64,000 nucleotides of DNA, from positions 2,829,795 through 2,893,794 of the forward strand of contig NZ_LR733275.1 of NCBI RefSeq assembly GCF_902506415.1, written 5' to 3'. The position numbers were made by a program, and so were the translations under genes. The notes below the pieces were generated by a model. The model was not told the origin of the DNA, made no database searches, and worked only from the letters and a program-made list of their open reading frames with translations. Below are positions 46,190 through 55,660 of the stretch, one piece after another; position 1 is the first letter of the stretch, and each line of letters begins with the position of its first letter. Origin of the DNA: Massilia sp. 9I. Its GTDB lineage: Bacteria; Pseudomonadota; Gammaproteobacteria; Burkholderiales; Burkholderiaceae_D.

Positions 46190-47281
46190 TTAGACGTTGA
46201 ACAGGAAGTTCAGCACGTCGCCATCCTTGACGATGTAATCCTTGCCTTCCGCGCGCATCTTGCCCGCTTCCTTGGCGCCGGCTTCGCCCTTGTAGGCGAT
46301 GTAGTCGTCGAAGGCGATGGTCTGGGCGCGGATGAAGCCGCGTTCGAAGTCGGTGTGGATCACGCCGGCCGCCTGCGGTGCAGTTGCGCCGACCTTGACG
46401 GTCCAGGCGCGCACTTCCTTCACGCCGGCGGTGAAGTAGGTCTGCAGGCCGAGCAGCGAGTACGCGGCGCGGATCAGGCGGTCCAGGCCCGGCTCTTCCA
46501 TGCCCATGTCGGCCAGGAAGTCCTTCTTGTCGGCGTCTTCCATCTCGGCGATTTCCGATTCGATGGCGGCGGAAATCGCCACGATCGGCGCGTTCTGCTT
46601 CTTGGCGAATTCGGTCAGCTGGTCGAGCAGCGGGTTATTGGTGAAGCCGGTGTCGGACACGTTGGCCACATACATCGCCGGCTTTGCCGTGATCAGGTGC
46701 AGTTCGCGGATCAGGGCCATTTCTTCGGCGTCCAGACCCATGGTGCGCACCGGCTGGCCTTCGTTCAGGTGCGGCAGCATGCGCTCGCACATCGCCACCA
46801 GCTTGGCGGCATCCTTGTCGCCCGAGCGCGCCTTCTTGTTCTCGCGGTGGATCGCCTTCTCGACGGCGCCCAGGTCGGCCAGCGCCAGCTCGGTCTGAAT
46901 CACTTCGATGTCGTCGATCGGGCTGACCTTGCCGGCCACGTGCACGACGTTGTCGTCTTCGAAGCAGCGCACCACGTTGACGATGGCGTCGGTTTCGCGG
47001 ATGTGGGACAGGAACTGGTTGCCTAGGCCCTCGCCTTTCGACGCGCCGGCCACCAGGCCCGCGATGTCGACGAACTCGACGATCGCCGGCACGATGCGCT
47101 CCGGCTTGACGATGTCAGCCAGCTGCTGCATGCGCGGATCCGGCACCTCGACCACGCCGACGTTCGGCTCGATGGTGCAGAACGGATAGTTCTCGGCCGG
47201 GATGCCGGCCTTGGTCAGGGCGTTGAACAGGGTGGACTTGCCGACGTTCGGCAGGCCGACGATGCCGCATTGGAGGCTCAT
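46190..47281 (-). CDS. ychF: Redox-regulated ATPase YchF
   Basis: Obg-family P-loop protein that binds ATP rather than GTP and interacts with ribosomes. 363 residues, identical to the usual length. P-loop GLPNVGKS (9-16), NVSDTG and the C-terminal TGS-like domain ([13 protein letters not shown] type, then [17 protein letters not shown]). ATG at 47281; longer upstream frames are not family-like. In relatives it directly follows pth; here about 4 kb of other genes separate them. Confidence 0.95.
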   Translation of the reverse strand: MSLQCGIVGLPNVGKSTLFNALTKAGIPAENYPFCTIEPNVGVVEVPDPRMQQLADIVKPERIVPAIVEFVDIAGLVAGASKGEGLGNQFLSHIRETDAIVNVVRCFEDDNVVHVAGKVSPIDDIEVIQTELALADLGAVEKAIHRENKKARSGDKDAAKLVAMCERMLPHLNEGQPVRTMGLDAEEMALIRELHLITAKPAMYVANVSDTGFTNNPLLDQLTEFAKKQNAPIVAISAAIESEIAEMEDADKKDFLADMGMEEPGLDRLIRAAYSLLGLQTYFTAGVKEVRAWTVKVGATAPQAAGVIHTDFERGFIRAQTIAFDDYIAYKGEAGAKEAGKMRAEGKDYIVKDGDVLNFLFNV

Positions 47282-47501
47282 GGGAATCTTTCTCTCGTAT
47301 AGATGCGGAGCGGAAGGAAGCCCGGCTCCAAAACCCCACATTGTAACCGCGGACGGTGCAGGTTGCCGAGAAAACCGGGACAGGTGCAAATGAATATTGT
47401 CTCAAAAGCATCAAAAATTTTCTGTCGAGAATCTTTACACTATGCTCTGCGGATAAACGTCTGCTGTAAATATCTCGTTCACAATCAATGAGTTGCGTAT
47501 A

Positions 47502-47517
47502 TGGAACGGTTGTTGCT
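47502..47517 (+). promoter_or_regulatory. Sigma-54 (-24/-12) promoter of the second PEP-CTERM gene
   Basis: TGGAACGGTTGTTGCT fits TGGCACG-N4-TTGCW with one mismatch in the -24 block; GG and GC are 10 bases apart. Predicted start near 47528, 25 bases before the ATG and upstream of the Shine-Dalgarno TTGGAGA. Confidence 0.75.
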
Positions 47518-47552
47518 TATAGATAATCAACTTAATTCCATTGGAGATTGAA

Positions 47553-48221
47553 ATGAGCAAATTATTCCTCGCCCTTGCGATCCTCGTCAGCGTGCTCGGA
47601 AGTAGCGCTGAAGCCGCAACCATCCGCGCCCCTCTCGGCAATGGCGGCCTGGTCGGTGGCGACCTGACCGATCCGGAAAATAATGGCGATCCTGAACAGA
47701 ACGTCGGCTATAACGCGACCTTCCGCTCCTCGATCGAACAGGGCTTCGGCGGCGGCGAGTATGCGTTCAATGTGTTCGACAACCAGGTTGGTGGTGGCAA
47801 TGACAAATGGTGCTGCGACACCAACGTCTGGGTCGAAGCGAACTTCGGCACCCAGCGCTACACCCTGACCAGCTTCACCGCCTCGTCGGCAAACGACGTG
47901 CCGGAACGCGATTCGAACCACTGGCAGATCCTGGGTTCGAACGATGGCATCAACTACACCCCGATCTTCACCTACAACGCGACGAATTCGGTGTGGACCA
48001 ACCGCCTGCAGACCGTCCAGTTCTTTGCCGGCACCGACTACCTGCTGCCGTCCGCGTACAGCATCTTCCGCTACCAGTCGACTTCGGTTGTGTCCGGTTC
48101 GATGCACCAGCTGGCCGAGCTCGAGTTCTTCGGCACCCCGGCGCAGGTGCCGGAGCCGGCCAGCCTGCTGCTGATGGGCCTGGGTGCCTTGGGCTTCGCA
48201 GGCCGCCGCAAGCGCGCTTGA
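47553..48221 (+). CDS. PEP-CTERM protein with discoidin-like domain
   Basis: Exported 222-residue protein: signal peptide about 1-21 (ending SSAEA), a beta-sandwich resembling F5/8 type C (HWQILGSNDGINYTPIF, SMHQLAELEFFG), and the PEP-CTERM tail VPEPASLLLMGLGALGFAGRRKRA. Discoidin folds often bind carbohydrates, so a matrix role is plausible. Start ATG at 47553 with TGGAGA upstream (an upstream in-frame ATG at 47541 lacks one). Has a sigma-54 promoter and a strong terminator. Confidence 0.9.
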   Translation: MSKLFLALAILVSVLGSSAEAATIRAPLGNGGLVGGDLTDPENNGDPEQNVGYNATFRSSIEQGFGGGEYAFNVFDNQVGGGNDKWCCDTNVWVEANFGTQRYTLTSFTASSANDVPERDSNHWQILGSNDGINYTPIFTYNATNSVWTNRLQTVQFFAGTDYLLPSAYSIFRYQSTSVVSGSMHQLAELEFFGTPAQVPEPASLLLMGLGALGFAGRRKRA

Positions 48222-48238
48222 GTCTCGATCCATGAAAA

Positions 48239-48268
48239 GAAACCGCTGCATGCAGCGGTTTTTTTTCG
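48239..48268. terminator. Bidirectional terminator after the PEP-CTERM gene
   Basis: Perfect 10-base palindrome AACCGCTGCA/TGCAGCGGTT (48241-48260) followed by a run of T on the plus strand and preceded by AAAAGA; the convergent patatin-like gene ends four bases further on. Confidence 0.9.
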
Positions 48269-48271
48269 TCC

Positions 48272-49366
48272 TCAAATCGGGCGAATCCGCGACAGGTCAG
48301 GTCGGGCCACGAATTCCGCCAGCTCGTCGCGCAGGCGCTGCCCTTCCCCGATCGCGCGCTGCCAGTTGCGGATGCGCTCGTCGTGGTCGAGGCCGTAGAA
48401 CTTGAAGTCGGCCCGGTCCGGCAGTTTCCGGCGCGGCAGGGTGCGCAGGAATTCCTCGGAAGGCGAGACGATCAGCACGTTGTCGAGCCAGCCGCGGTGG
48501 GCGCGCGCCGCGCGGCGCCACGGAAAACCCTTGTCGAGCCAGCCGGGAACGATATGCTGGGTGAAGTGTGGATACAGCACGATATCGCCCCGGGTTTCCC
48601 CAGCGGCGCGTGAATACGGCAGCGCCAGGTGGTAGTCGATGATGCCGCCGTCCCAGTAACTGCCGGGCGGCAGTTCGTCGATGCCGGTCACCGGCTTCAT
48701 GATGAGCGGCAGCGTGCCCGAAGCCAGCAGGCTGGCCGCGAGGTTCTTGCGCGTCAGCGTCGAGAAGTGGGTGGTGAAGGCATCGAAGCGCTCGCGCAGC
48801 CACGGGGCCTGGGCGCGCGCGTCGCCGATCACGACGCGTTCCATCAGGCGCCCGAGCCAGGCGCGCGAGCAGGCATTGTGCAGCGCCGCCGTCGCGAAGC
48901 CGCGCAGCTCGGCGCGCGGGTGGGCGGGCGAAGCCAGGCCGCCCTTGCCGCGCACCGCCAGCAGGTGCAGGCGGTGCTGCGGATGGCTGACGATGTCGTC
49001 CTCGTGGCCACGCACGAATTCGCCCAGCAGCCCCTGCACCACCTTGTCGATCTCGTGCGGCGTCGGTTTCCTGCTGGTATAGCGCTGGCCCGCGTACAGC
49101 TCGCCCAAGCGCGCGAAGGCCTTGACCGGGTCGCGCTGGCAGGCGGCGGCCATGCGCCAGGCGCCGATCGAGGAACCGATCAGGACGCGTTCACGCGGTG
49201 CGCTAAGGAGCCATTCGCCGAACATCCACTGGTCGAGCGCCTGGAAGATCAGGCCCTTGGGGCCGCCCGCCGCAGCCGGCACGATGGCGATGTCCTGCGC
49301 GCGCAGGCCCTGCGCGCCGATCTGGGTCAGGGCCAGCGGCCCGGCGTGGAATGTGAGTGCCTTCAT
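48272..49366 (-). CDS. Patatin-like phospholipase
   Basis: Ser-Asp dyad lipid acyl hydrolase, 364 residues. Oxyanion glycine stretch AAGGPKG near 33-39, nucleophile in GSSIGAW (about 64-70) and the dyad Asp in DGGIIDYH near 239. No signal peptide, so probably cytoplasmic or injected. Divergent from the DUF3857 gene at 49464 and convergent with the PEP-CTERM gene. It has no clear toxin-immunity context. Confidence 0.88.
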   Translation of the reverse strand: MKALTFHAGPLALTQIGAQGLRAQDIAIVPAAAGGPKGLIFQALDQWMFGEWLLSAPRERVLIGSSIGAWRMAAACQRDPVKAFARLGELYAGQRYTSRKPTPHEIDKVVQGLLGEFVRGHEDDIVSHPQHRLHLLAVRGKGGLASPAHPRAELRGFATAALHNACSRAWLGRLMERVVIGDARAQAPWLRERFDAFTTHFSTLTRKNLAASLLASGTLPLIMKPVTGIDELPPGSYWDGGIIDYHLALPYSRAAGETRGDIVLYPHFTQHIVPGWLDKGFPWRRAARAHRGWLDNVLIVSPSEEFLRTLPRRKLPDRADFKFYGLDHDERIRNWQRAIGEGQRLRDELAEFVARPDLSRIRPI

Positions 49367-49463
49367 GGTGCAAAATTATCGCAGGAAGAGCGTGCTTGCG
49401 CTGGCGCAAGGATGGCGGGGAGGCGCTGCGTAACATGGGTCGGTCGCTTTTGCGGAGCCTGCC

Positions 49464-51311
49464 ATGCCGATCCGACTCGCCCTGTTCCTGATCCTGCTGT
49501 TCGGCTGCGGCCGGCTGTCTGCCGGCGATACGGGCACCGACCGTTCGATCCTCATCGAGCGCCACTGGCAGCATTTCACGGTCGAGGAAAACGGCGCCTA
49601 CCAGGTCGAGGTCGAGCTGGTGAAGACCATCGCCACCCCAAGCGCGGTCGAACTGCATGCCGAGCAATTCATCAGCTACAACGGCTCGCTCGATACGGTG
49701 ATGGTCATCGAAGCCTGGACCACCAAGCCGGACGGACGGCGCGTCGTCGTCGGGCTGCAACAGATCCGCGAACAGCAGGAAGCCGCGTCCGCCGAGGCGC
49801 CGATGTTCCAGGACACGCGCCTGAAGGTCGTCATCTTCCCCGACGTCCAGCTTGGGGACACGCTCACCCTGCGCTACACCGTGCGGCGCCACACGCCCCT
49901 GTTCCCCGGCCAGTTCGAAGACTTCACCGTGGCTAGGCCGTATCGCCACAAGGACTTCCGGCTGACCTACGACCTGCCCCTGTCGATGCAGCTGCAGGCG
50001 GACGCCGTCGGCTTCGTGCCGGTAGCCGGCGACAGCCCGCCCGGCCGCCGCCGCTACGCATGGCGCTATGTCGACGGCGACAATGAGCGCTTCGAGCAGG
50101 GCTCGGTGAGCTACTTCGACTATGGCCGGCGCCTGGCCGTCTCGACCTTCCCCGATTACGCAAGCTTCGCCCATGCCTATCATGTGCGCGCCGCGGCTGC
50201 GAGCGAACCCGACAAAACGATTACCCAGCTCGCGGCCGACATCGCCCGCGGACTCGACGACACCCAAGCGCGGGCAGTCGCGCTATCCGACTGGGTCCGG
50301 CGCAATATCCGCTACGTCGCGGTCTACCTCGGTCCGGGCGGCGTGGTGCCGCATCCGGCCGCGTCGGTGCTGGCGAACCGCTATGGTGACTGCAAGGATC
50401 ACGCGGTGCTGTTGCAAGCCCTGCTGGCAGCAAGCGGCATTCCTTCCAGCGCCGCACTGGTCAATGGCGACGACGCCTATCGCCTGCCTGCGGTGCCGAC
50501 TCTGGGCGTGCTGAATCACGTCATCGTCTACGTGCCGCAGCTGCAACTCTTCCTCGACCCGACCGCCGGCACGGTGGCGGGCGGCTACCTGCCCCCTGCC
50601 CTGCTCGGCAAACCGGTCCTGCTGGCCGACTCCGGCCAGTTCGCGGTCACACCCGCTTACCAGCCGGCGCGCAGCCGCACGGCGACGCGCTTCGACATCG
50701 CGCGCGACGGCAGCAGCCGCTTCCACGTCCGGCGCACGAATGGCGGCGCCATCGCCGAACCCTACCGCCAGGCGGTGCGCGCCACGCCCCAGTCCGATCG
50801 CGACGGCTTCGTGCGGCGCATGCTGACGGGCTTGGGGCAGACGGGGGATGGCCTGTTCGAGCCGGGCGATACGGATGCTGCACGGGACGATTACACCCTG
50901 GCTTTCTCGGGCGCGACCGACGGCTTCCTGCGCCTGCCGGGGCCGGTGGCCCTGGCGACGACCTACAACTTCTGGGGCGGCCTGGGGGATGCGGTGTTCG
51001 AGCTGGGACGCGAGCCGGAGCGGCGCCAGGAATTCGTCTGCCCGGCCGTTGATGCCGAGGACGAGCTGCGCTACGCGCTGCCGCCGCGCACGCGGGTGCT
51101 GGCGCTGCCGAAAGGACTCGTGGTGGACGACGGCAGGTTCTTCTACCGCTCGCAGTATGCGCGGCAGGGAAATGCGGTGGTGGTCAAGCGCCGCCTGCAG
51201 TTCCGGCACACGGCGGCCACTTGTACGCCCGAGGACTATCGCCAGATGCGGCCGGCGCTCGAGCGCATGATGCACGACCTGCGCGGGCAGGTCGTGGTGC
51301 AGGGACGCTAG
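49464..51311 (+). CDS. DUF3857 and transglutaminase-like domain exported protein
   Basis: Periplasmic protein of 615 residues. Signal peptide about 1-20 (LFLILLFGCGRLSAG; the Cys could also make it a lipoprotein), DUF3857 domain (about 40-225), transglutaminase-like core with YGDCKDHAVLLQALL (Cys about 311), GVLNHVIVYV (His) and LFLDPTAG (Asp), then a beta-rich C-terminus. Function is unknown; such proteins are widespread in Bacteroidetes and Betaproteobacteria. Monocistronic between two minus-strand genes. Confidence 0.88.
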   Translation: MPIRLALFLILLFGCGRLSAGDTGTDRSILIERHWQHFTVEENGAYQVEVELVKTIATPSAVELHAEQFISYNGSLDTVMVIEAWTTKPDGRRVVVGLQQIREQQEAASAEAPMFQDTRLKVVIFPDVQLGDTLTLRYTVRRHTPLFPGQFEDFTVARPYRHKDFRLTYDLPLSMQLQADAVGFVPVAGDSPPGRRRYAWRYVDGDNERFEQGSVSYFDYGRRLAVSTFPDYASFAHAYHVRAAAASEPDKTITQLAADIARGLDDTQARAVALSDWVRRNIRYVAVYLGPGGVVPHPAASVLANRYGDCKDHAVLLQALLAASGIPSSAALVNGDDAYRLPAVPTLGVLNHVIVYVPQLQLFLDPTAGTVAGGYLPPALLGKPVLLADSGQFAVTPAYQPARSRTATRFDIARDGSSRFHVRRTNGGAIAEPYRQAVRATPQSDRDGFVRRMLTGLGQTGDGLFEPGDTDAARDDYTLAFSGATDGFLRLPGPVALATTYNFWGGLGDAVFELGREPERRQEFVCPAVDAEDELRYALPPRTRVLALPKGLVVDDGRFFYRSQYARQGNAVVVKRRLQFRHTAATCTPEDYRQMRPALERMMHDLRGQVVVQGR

Positions 51312-51323
51312 GTCAGCCCTTCG

Positions 51324-51908
51324 TCAGGCGGTGTGCAACTGCATCGTCGCCACATCCATCTTGCCTTCGCAGACGAGCGGGATGATGCGCAGGGCCTTGT
51401 CGATCGATTCTTCGATCAGCGTCTGCTCTTCGCGGCGCGGGCGGTGCAGCACGAAGTCGGCCACGGCCTGCTGCAGGTTGAGGCTGCGTGGATGGCCAAT
51501 GCCGATGCGCAGGCGCCAGTATTCCTGGGTTCCCAGCGCGGAGGTAATGTCCTTCAGCCCGTTGTGGCCGCCCGAGGAGCCGCCTTTCTTGAGCTTGGCC
51601 ACGCCCGGCAGCATGTCGAGCTCATCGTGCACGACCAGCACCTCGTCCGGGTTGATCTTGTAGAAGCGCGCCAGCGCGCCGACGGACTGTCCGGAGCGGT
51701 TCATGTAGGTCAGCGGTTCCAGCAGCCAGACTTCGTTGCCCGCGATCCGGGTCTTCGCCACCATCGCATTGAAGCGCGATTCGCGCTGCAGGCGGCAGCC
51801 CGGCAGGGAGTTGGCCAGGTTGTCGACCAGCCAGAAGCCGGCGTTATGGCGGGTTTGTTCGTACTCCGGGCCCGGGTTGCCGAGGCCGACGATCAGACGG
51901 ATGGACAT
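51324..51908 (-). CDS. pth: Peptidyl-tRNA hydrolase
   Basis: Essential enzyme that recycles peptidyl-tRNA released from stalled ribosomes. 194 residues, the same as E. coli Pth. Motifs: [20 protein letters not shown] with catalytic His21, [21 protein letters not shown] and [12 protein letters not shown] at 51908. It follows rplY after a terminator, so it is probably transcribed partly by read-through or from its own promoter. Confidence 0.96.
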   Translation of the reverse strand: MSIRLIVGLGNPGPEYEQTRHNAGFWLVDNLANSLPGCRLQRESRFNAMVAKTRIAGNEVWLLEPLTYMNRSGQSVGALARFYKINPDEVLVVHDELDMLPGVAKLKKGGSSGGHNGLKDITSALGTQEYWRLRIGIGHPRSLNLQQAVADFVLHRPRREEQTLIEESIDKALRIIPLVCEGKMDVATMQLHTA

Positions 51909-51983
51909 GCGCGTGTCTACTTTGATTCTGGGAAAAACAGGATTATCGCTGAAAACGCCAGGCATACGTGCCGGCGATGCGCC

Positions 51984-52020
51984 AACAAAAAACCCGCCGG
52001 GCTAGGCCACGGCGGGTTTC
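51984..52020 (-). terminator. Terminator of rplY
   Basis: On the minus strand GAAACCCGCCG ... CGGCGGGTTTTTTGTT forms a GC-rich stem with a T tract, about 40 bases after the rplY stop and 80 before the pth start. Confidence 0.88.
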
Positions 52021-52056
52021 GTTTCCTCGGCCGCCGTGGCGGCCTGAAGGAAGATA

Positions 52057-52644
52057 TTACTCAGCAGCGGCTTCAGCCGATGCAGCACCGCGCGGGATCG
52101 AGGTGGTGACCAGGGTCAGGTTCTGGCCGTGGGTCAGCGCGGTCACGCCTTCCGGCAGGGTCAGGTCGTTCACGTGGATCGACTGGCCGGCTTCCAGCTT
52201 GCTCAGGTCGACTTCGATGAACTCCGGCAGTTTGCCCGGCAGGCAAGCGACGTCCAGTTCGTTGGCGACGTGCGAGATCACAGCGGCGCTCAGCTTGACG
52301 GCTGGCGAGATCTCGGCGTTGACGAAGTGCAGGGTGACCTTGGTGTGGATCGGCTTCGATGCGTCGACGCGCTGGAAGTCAGCGTGCAGGACCAGTTGCT
52401 TGTATGCGTGCATCTGGAAGTCGCGCAGCAGGACTTGCTGGGTCTTGCCTTCGATTTCGAGGTCCAGGATCGAACCGTGGAAAGCTTCTTTCTTGAGCGC
52501 GTGGTACAGGGCGTTGCCGTCCAGTGCGATCAGTTCCGGGGTAGCGGTGCCACCGTAGATGATGCCCGGGGTTTGGCCAGCCTTGCGCAGGCGGCGGCTC
52601 GCTCCGGTCCCCTGCTGAGTGCGGTTGAATGCGACTACTTTCAT
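52057..52644 (-). CDS. rplY: 50S ribosomal protein L25 / general stress protein Ctc
   Basis: 5S-rRNA-binding ribosomal protein in its long CTC form: an L25 domain (1-95, opening [20 protein letters not shown]) plus the TL5 C-terminal beta domain, 195 residues with an Ala/Glu-rich end. ATG at 52644 has TTTGGAG upstream. Between prs and pth, the conserved order. Confidence 0.95.
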   Translation of the reverse strand: MKVVAFNRTQQGTGASRRLRKAGQTPGIIYGGTATPELIALDGNALYHALKKEAFHGSILDLEIEGKTQQVLLRDFQMHAYKQLVLHADFQRVDASKPIHTKVTLHFVNAEISPAVKLSAAVISHVANELDVACLPGKLPEFIEVDLSKLEAGQSIHVNDLTLPEGVTALTHGQNLTLVTTSIPRGAASAEAAAE

Positions 52645-52786
52645 GTGAAACTCCAAAATAAATGGGTCCGAATGCTGCGGCAGTTGCTACAGCCCGTAAC
52701 CCAGTGGTGACTGCCCCCGCGACCAGGGGAGTCGTGAACAAGCGCTGACTGCGCGCTCAAGAATTCGGTGAACCGACGATGATACA

Positions 52787-52821
52787 ACGGCGCGCCGGGC
52801 TTGTCAGCCACGGCGCGCCGT
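52787..52821. terminator. Hairpin between prs and rplY
   Basis: Perfect 11-base stem ACGGCGCGCCG / CGGCGCGCCGT (52787-52797, 52811-52821) about 30 bases after the prs stop on the minus strand, followed by TTGTATCAT; probably an attenuating terminator for prs. Confidence 0.6.
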
Positions 52822-52848
52822 AAATACGATGTTTTGTTGCGCGTTTGC

Positions 52849-53799
52849 TTACTCTGCGAACAGCGAGATGACCGAGTCACCCTTCACGATGCGCTTGAAG
52901 GTTTCGGCCAGCAGCGGTGCGCTGGTCAGCTGGCGGATCTTGCCGCAAGCGGCGCCGGCTGCGCTCAGCGGGATGGTGTCGGTGACGACCAGCTCATCCA
53001 GCGGCGAATTCGAGATACGGTCGATTGCCGGACCCGACAGCACCGGGTGGGTGCAATAGGCCACGACTTTCTTGGCGCCGCGCTCTTTCAGCACTTCGGC
53101 GGCCTTGGTCAGGGTGCCTGCGGTGTCGACCATGTCGTCCATGATCACGCAGTTGCGGCCTTCGACTTCACCGATGATGTTCATGACTTCCGACACGTTC
53201 GCCTTTGGGCGGCGCTTGTCGATGATCGCCAGGTCGCAGCCGAGGCGCTTGGCCAGCGCGCGGGCACGGACCACGCCGCCGACGTCCGGCGACACGACCA
53301 GCAGGTCGTCGTAGTTGCGCTTCTGCAGGTCGCCCAGCAGGATCGGCGATGCGTAGATGTTGTCGACCGGGATGTCGAAGAAGCCCTGGATCTGGTCAGC
53401 GTGCAGGTCCATGATCAGGACGCGCTCGACGCCAGCTTCTTCCAGCATGTTGGCGACCACCTTGGCCGAGATTGCGACGCGCGCCGAACGCGGGCGGCGG
53501 TCCTGGCGGGCGTAGCCGAAGTAGGGAATTGCTGCGGTGATGCGGCCGGCCGATGCGCGCTTGAGCGCGTCCACCATCAGGATGATTTCCATCAGGTTGT
53601 CGTTGGTAGGCGCGCAGGTCGATTGCAGGACGAAGACGTCCTTGCCACGCACGTTCTCGTTGATCTCGACCATGACTTCGCCGTCCGAGAACTTCGAAAC
53701 GACTGCTTTGCCGAGTGGAATGCCGAGGTTCTTAGCGACCCCCTCTGCTAGTGCCGGATTGGCGTTGCCGGTAAAAACCATCAGGTTTTCGTAAGCCAT
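52849..53799 (-). CDS. prs: Ribose-phosphate pyrophosphokinase
   Basis: Makes PRPP from ribose-5-phosphate and ATP for nucleotide, His and Trp synthesis. 316 residues (family about 315). ATP loop [41 protein letters not shown], and the PRPP-binding [13 protein letters not shown] are intact. ATG at 53799 ([14 protein letters not shown]) fits relatives; no clear Shine-Dalgarno precedes it. Downstream of tRNA-Gln and its terminator. Confidence 0.96.
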   Translation of the reverse strand: MAYENLMVFTGNANPALAEGVAKNLGIPLGKAVVSKFSDGEVMVEINENVRGKDVFVLQSTCAPTNDNLMEIILMVDALKRASAGRITAAIPYFGYARQDRRPRSARVAISAKVVANMLEEAGVERVLIMDLHADQIQGFFDIPVDNIYASPILLGDLQKRNYDDLLVVSPDVGGVVRARALAKRLGCDLAIIDKRRPKANVSEVMNIIGEVEGRNCVIMDDMVDTAGTLTKAAEVLKERGAKKVVAYCTHPVLSGPAIDRISNSPLDELVVTDTIPLSAAGAACGKIRQLTSAPLLAETFKRIVKGDSVISLFAE

Positions 53800-53833
53800 G
53801 GAGGGAGTCCCAAGAGAAATTCGTTGATACTGG

Positions 53834-53864
53834 AAAAACAATCAGCCGGACGAGCCGGCTGATT
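53834..53864 (-). terminator. Terminator/attenuator between tRNA-Gln and prs
   Basis: On the minus strand AATCAGCCGG-CTCGT-CCGGCTGATT is followed by GTTTTTCC: a perfect 10-base stem with a T tract, placed between the tRNA and prs. It may end tRNA transcripts or set the share that continues into prs. Confidence 0.82.
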
Positions 53865-53941
53865 AGCTTATGGATGCAGGCCGAACGCTGCACCGCTGTT
53901 CATCCCGCTGGAGGATCATGCCTCGACAGCCGGGAAAACTT

Positions 53942-54018
53942 TGGCAGGGGAACAAGGATTCGAACCTTGGTATGCCGGAATCAAAATCCGGTGCCTTAAC
54001 CAGCTTGGCGATTCCCCT
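53942..54018 (-). tRNA. tRNA-Gln (anticodon TTG)
   Basis: 77-base cloverleaf on the minus strand: acceptor AGGGGAA/TTCCCCT, discriminator G and encoded CCA, D-arm region GCCAAGCTGGTTAAGGC, anticodon stem CCGGA/TCCGG with loop TTTTGAT carrying TTG, and T-arm CAAGGTTCGAATCCTTG. It lies between ispE and prs, the conserved betaproteobacterial position. Confidence 0.96.
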
Positions 54019-54085
54019 ACACGACTGAACTGCTTGCCGTTACATTCTGCGTATTTTAACGCCTAACGTCGCGACAGGCAAAATT

Positions 54086-54997
54086 TTATTCCATAACTGC
54101 TTGATTCTGCAAGAGCGATTTCATCGGGTGGCTCGCCAGCGAATGCGCTTTCCACGCCTTCCATTTCGCTGGCACATGTGCCAGAACCTGGTCCGCATCG
54201 CGCTCGCCGGAGAAGGCACAAAACACACATGCCCCCGAGCCAGTCATCCTGGCATCGCCGTAACTGCTCAACCATTCGACCGCCTCTGCTACCGGCGGGA
54301 ACAGGCGTTCAGCCACGTCCTGCAAATCATTTTTCCCGAAGCCACTTTGCTTGCCTAAAACGGCGCAGTTTGCTTGGTAGCTGCTGGAAAAGTCCGCTAT
54401 TGTAACGGGCTTTGAATCCCTCGTCAAATCCGGCGCGGAAAAGATTGCGGGGGTTGGGACCGCCACGCCCGGCTCCAGCACCACATACCAGCAATCGGGA
54501 CCCGGCACGGCCTGCAGCGCCTCCCCTACCCCTTCGGCAAACGCGGTCTCGCCGAACAGGAAGAACGGGATGTCGGCGCCCAGCGGCAGGCCGAGGTCCA
54601 TCAGTTCCTGCTGCGTCAACCCGGCCTGCCACAGGTGGTTGGCCGCCATCAGCGCGGTGGCGGCATCCGAGGAACCGCCGCCCAGCCCGCCACCCATCGG
54701 CAGGATTTTTTCGATTGCCACCTCGATGCCCGGCGGCAGGCGGCCATGGCGGCGCGCGTACTCCGCCTGCAGCAGGCGCAGCGCGCGCACGATCAGGTCC
54801 TGCTCTTCCGGCACGCCGGGCACGTCCGTCATGCGCACGATGCGCTCGTCCGCACGCAGGTCGAAGTGCAGGGTGTCGCCATGGTCGATCAGCTGGAACA
54901 CGCTTTGCAGCAGGTGGTAGCCGTCAGCGCGGCGGCCGGTGACGTGCAGGAACAAGTTGAGCTTGGCCGGGGCCGGGCAATGGTGCAGCGAACGCAT
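54086..54997 (-). CDS. ispE: 4-diphosphocytidyl-2-C-methyl-D-erythritol kinase
   Basis: GHMP kinase of the MEP isoprenoid pathway, 303 residues. Opening CPAPAKLNLFLHVTGRRADGYH (Lys and His conserved), the ATP loop PMGGGLGGGSSDAA (about 103-116) and C-terminal MTGSGACVF. ATG at 54997 is the family start, 6 bases from the lolB stop. The extreme C-terminus (KSLLQNQAVME) is slightly longer than usual. Confidence 0.95.
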   Translation of the reverse strand: MRSLHHCPAPAKLNLFLHVTGRRADGYHLLQSVFQLIDHGDTLHFDLRADERIVRMTDVPGVPEEQDLIVRALRLLQAEYARRHGRLPPGIEVAIEKILPMGGGLGGGSSDAATALMAANHLWQAGLTQQELMDLGLPLGADIPFFLFGETAFAEGVGEALQAVPGPDCWYVVLEPGVAVPTPAIFSAPDLTRDSKPVTIADFSSSYQANCAVLGKQSGFGKNDLQDVAERLFPPVAEAVEWLSSYGDARMTGSGACVFCAFSGERDADQVLAHVPAKWKAWKAHSLASHPMKSLLQNQAVME

Positions 54998-55002
54998 GAA
55001 AC

Positions 55003-55593
55003 TCAGCCCTGCGGATTGATGACGATGCGGATCGACAGGTCCTGGATGTCCCCGCTCGCTACGCGGGTGGCGTGGATCACGCGCGGCGCCGGCTGGGCGG
55101 CGTTCGCATCCTGCCATTCGACGAAGCGCAGGCGCCAGCCATCCTGGGTCGTCACCTCGTTGCGCGCCGGCGAGGCGCTGAAACGCTGGCCCTGCGCGTC
55201 CACCGCATAGCCCTGCAGCCAGTCGCGCAGGCCCGACACCGGCAGCGGCCAGCCCAGCGTGCGCTGGGTGAGCGTATCGATATTCGCCTCGGTGATCGGC
55301 GCGCGGCCGGCCTGGGTCAAGGTAGCCGACTGCGGCCTTACGCTGATGGTCGCCGCCGTCTGGCCCAGCGGGTTGGTGAGCGTGAAGTCGACGCTGCCGG
55401 GACGCTGCGCCCAGTCGAAACCGCCGGTCAGCGATTCAGTCTTGCCGTCCTTCTGGTAATTCACCGACAGGCGGCCGGCCAGGTCGATGGTGTCGCGGTA
55501 GGCGCCCACGGTGGCGACATTGGTGCTGGTGGTGGCGCAACCGGCCAGGGCAGCGGCAAGGACGAACAGGCTCAGGCGTCGGGTAATCGGCAT
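55003..55593 (-). CDS. lolB: Outer-membrane lipoprotein LolB
   Basis: Receives lipoproteins from LolA and inserts them in the outer membrane. 196 residues with lipoprotein signal (lipobox LAGC, Cys about 18) and the LolB fold, including GRLSVNYQKDGKTESLTGGFDW and the protruding-loop region. ATG at 55593; no Shine-Dalgarno is visible, so an upstream start is possible. Just upstream of ispE, the conserved pair. Confidence 0.92.
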   Translation of the reverse strand: MPITRRLSLFVLAAALAGCATTSTNVATVGAYRDTIDLAGRLSVNYQKDGKTESLTGGFDWAQRPGSVDFTLTNPLGQTAATISVRPQSATLTQAGRAPITEANIDTLTQRTLGWPLPVSGLRDWLQGYAVDAQGQRFSASPARNEVTTQDGWRLRFVEWQDANAAQPAPRVIHATRVASGDIQDLSIRIVINPQG

Positions 55594-55660
55594 CGGCAAA
55601 AGGAGAAGTAGCGGGAATCCGGCGGCCGCCAACCCGGCAGCCGCCACGGAATGGATTATT

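Noticed and set aside
48272..51311. Patatin and DUF3857 genes as a toxin or defence pair
   Set aside because: They are divergent, of normal GC and show no immunity, CD-NTase or PAAR partner; nothing beyond ordinary neighbours supports a system.
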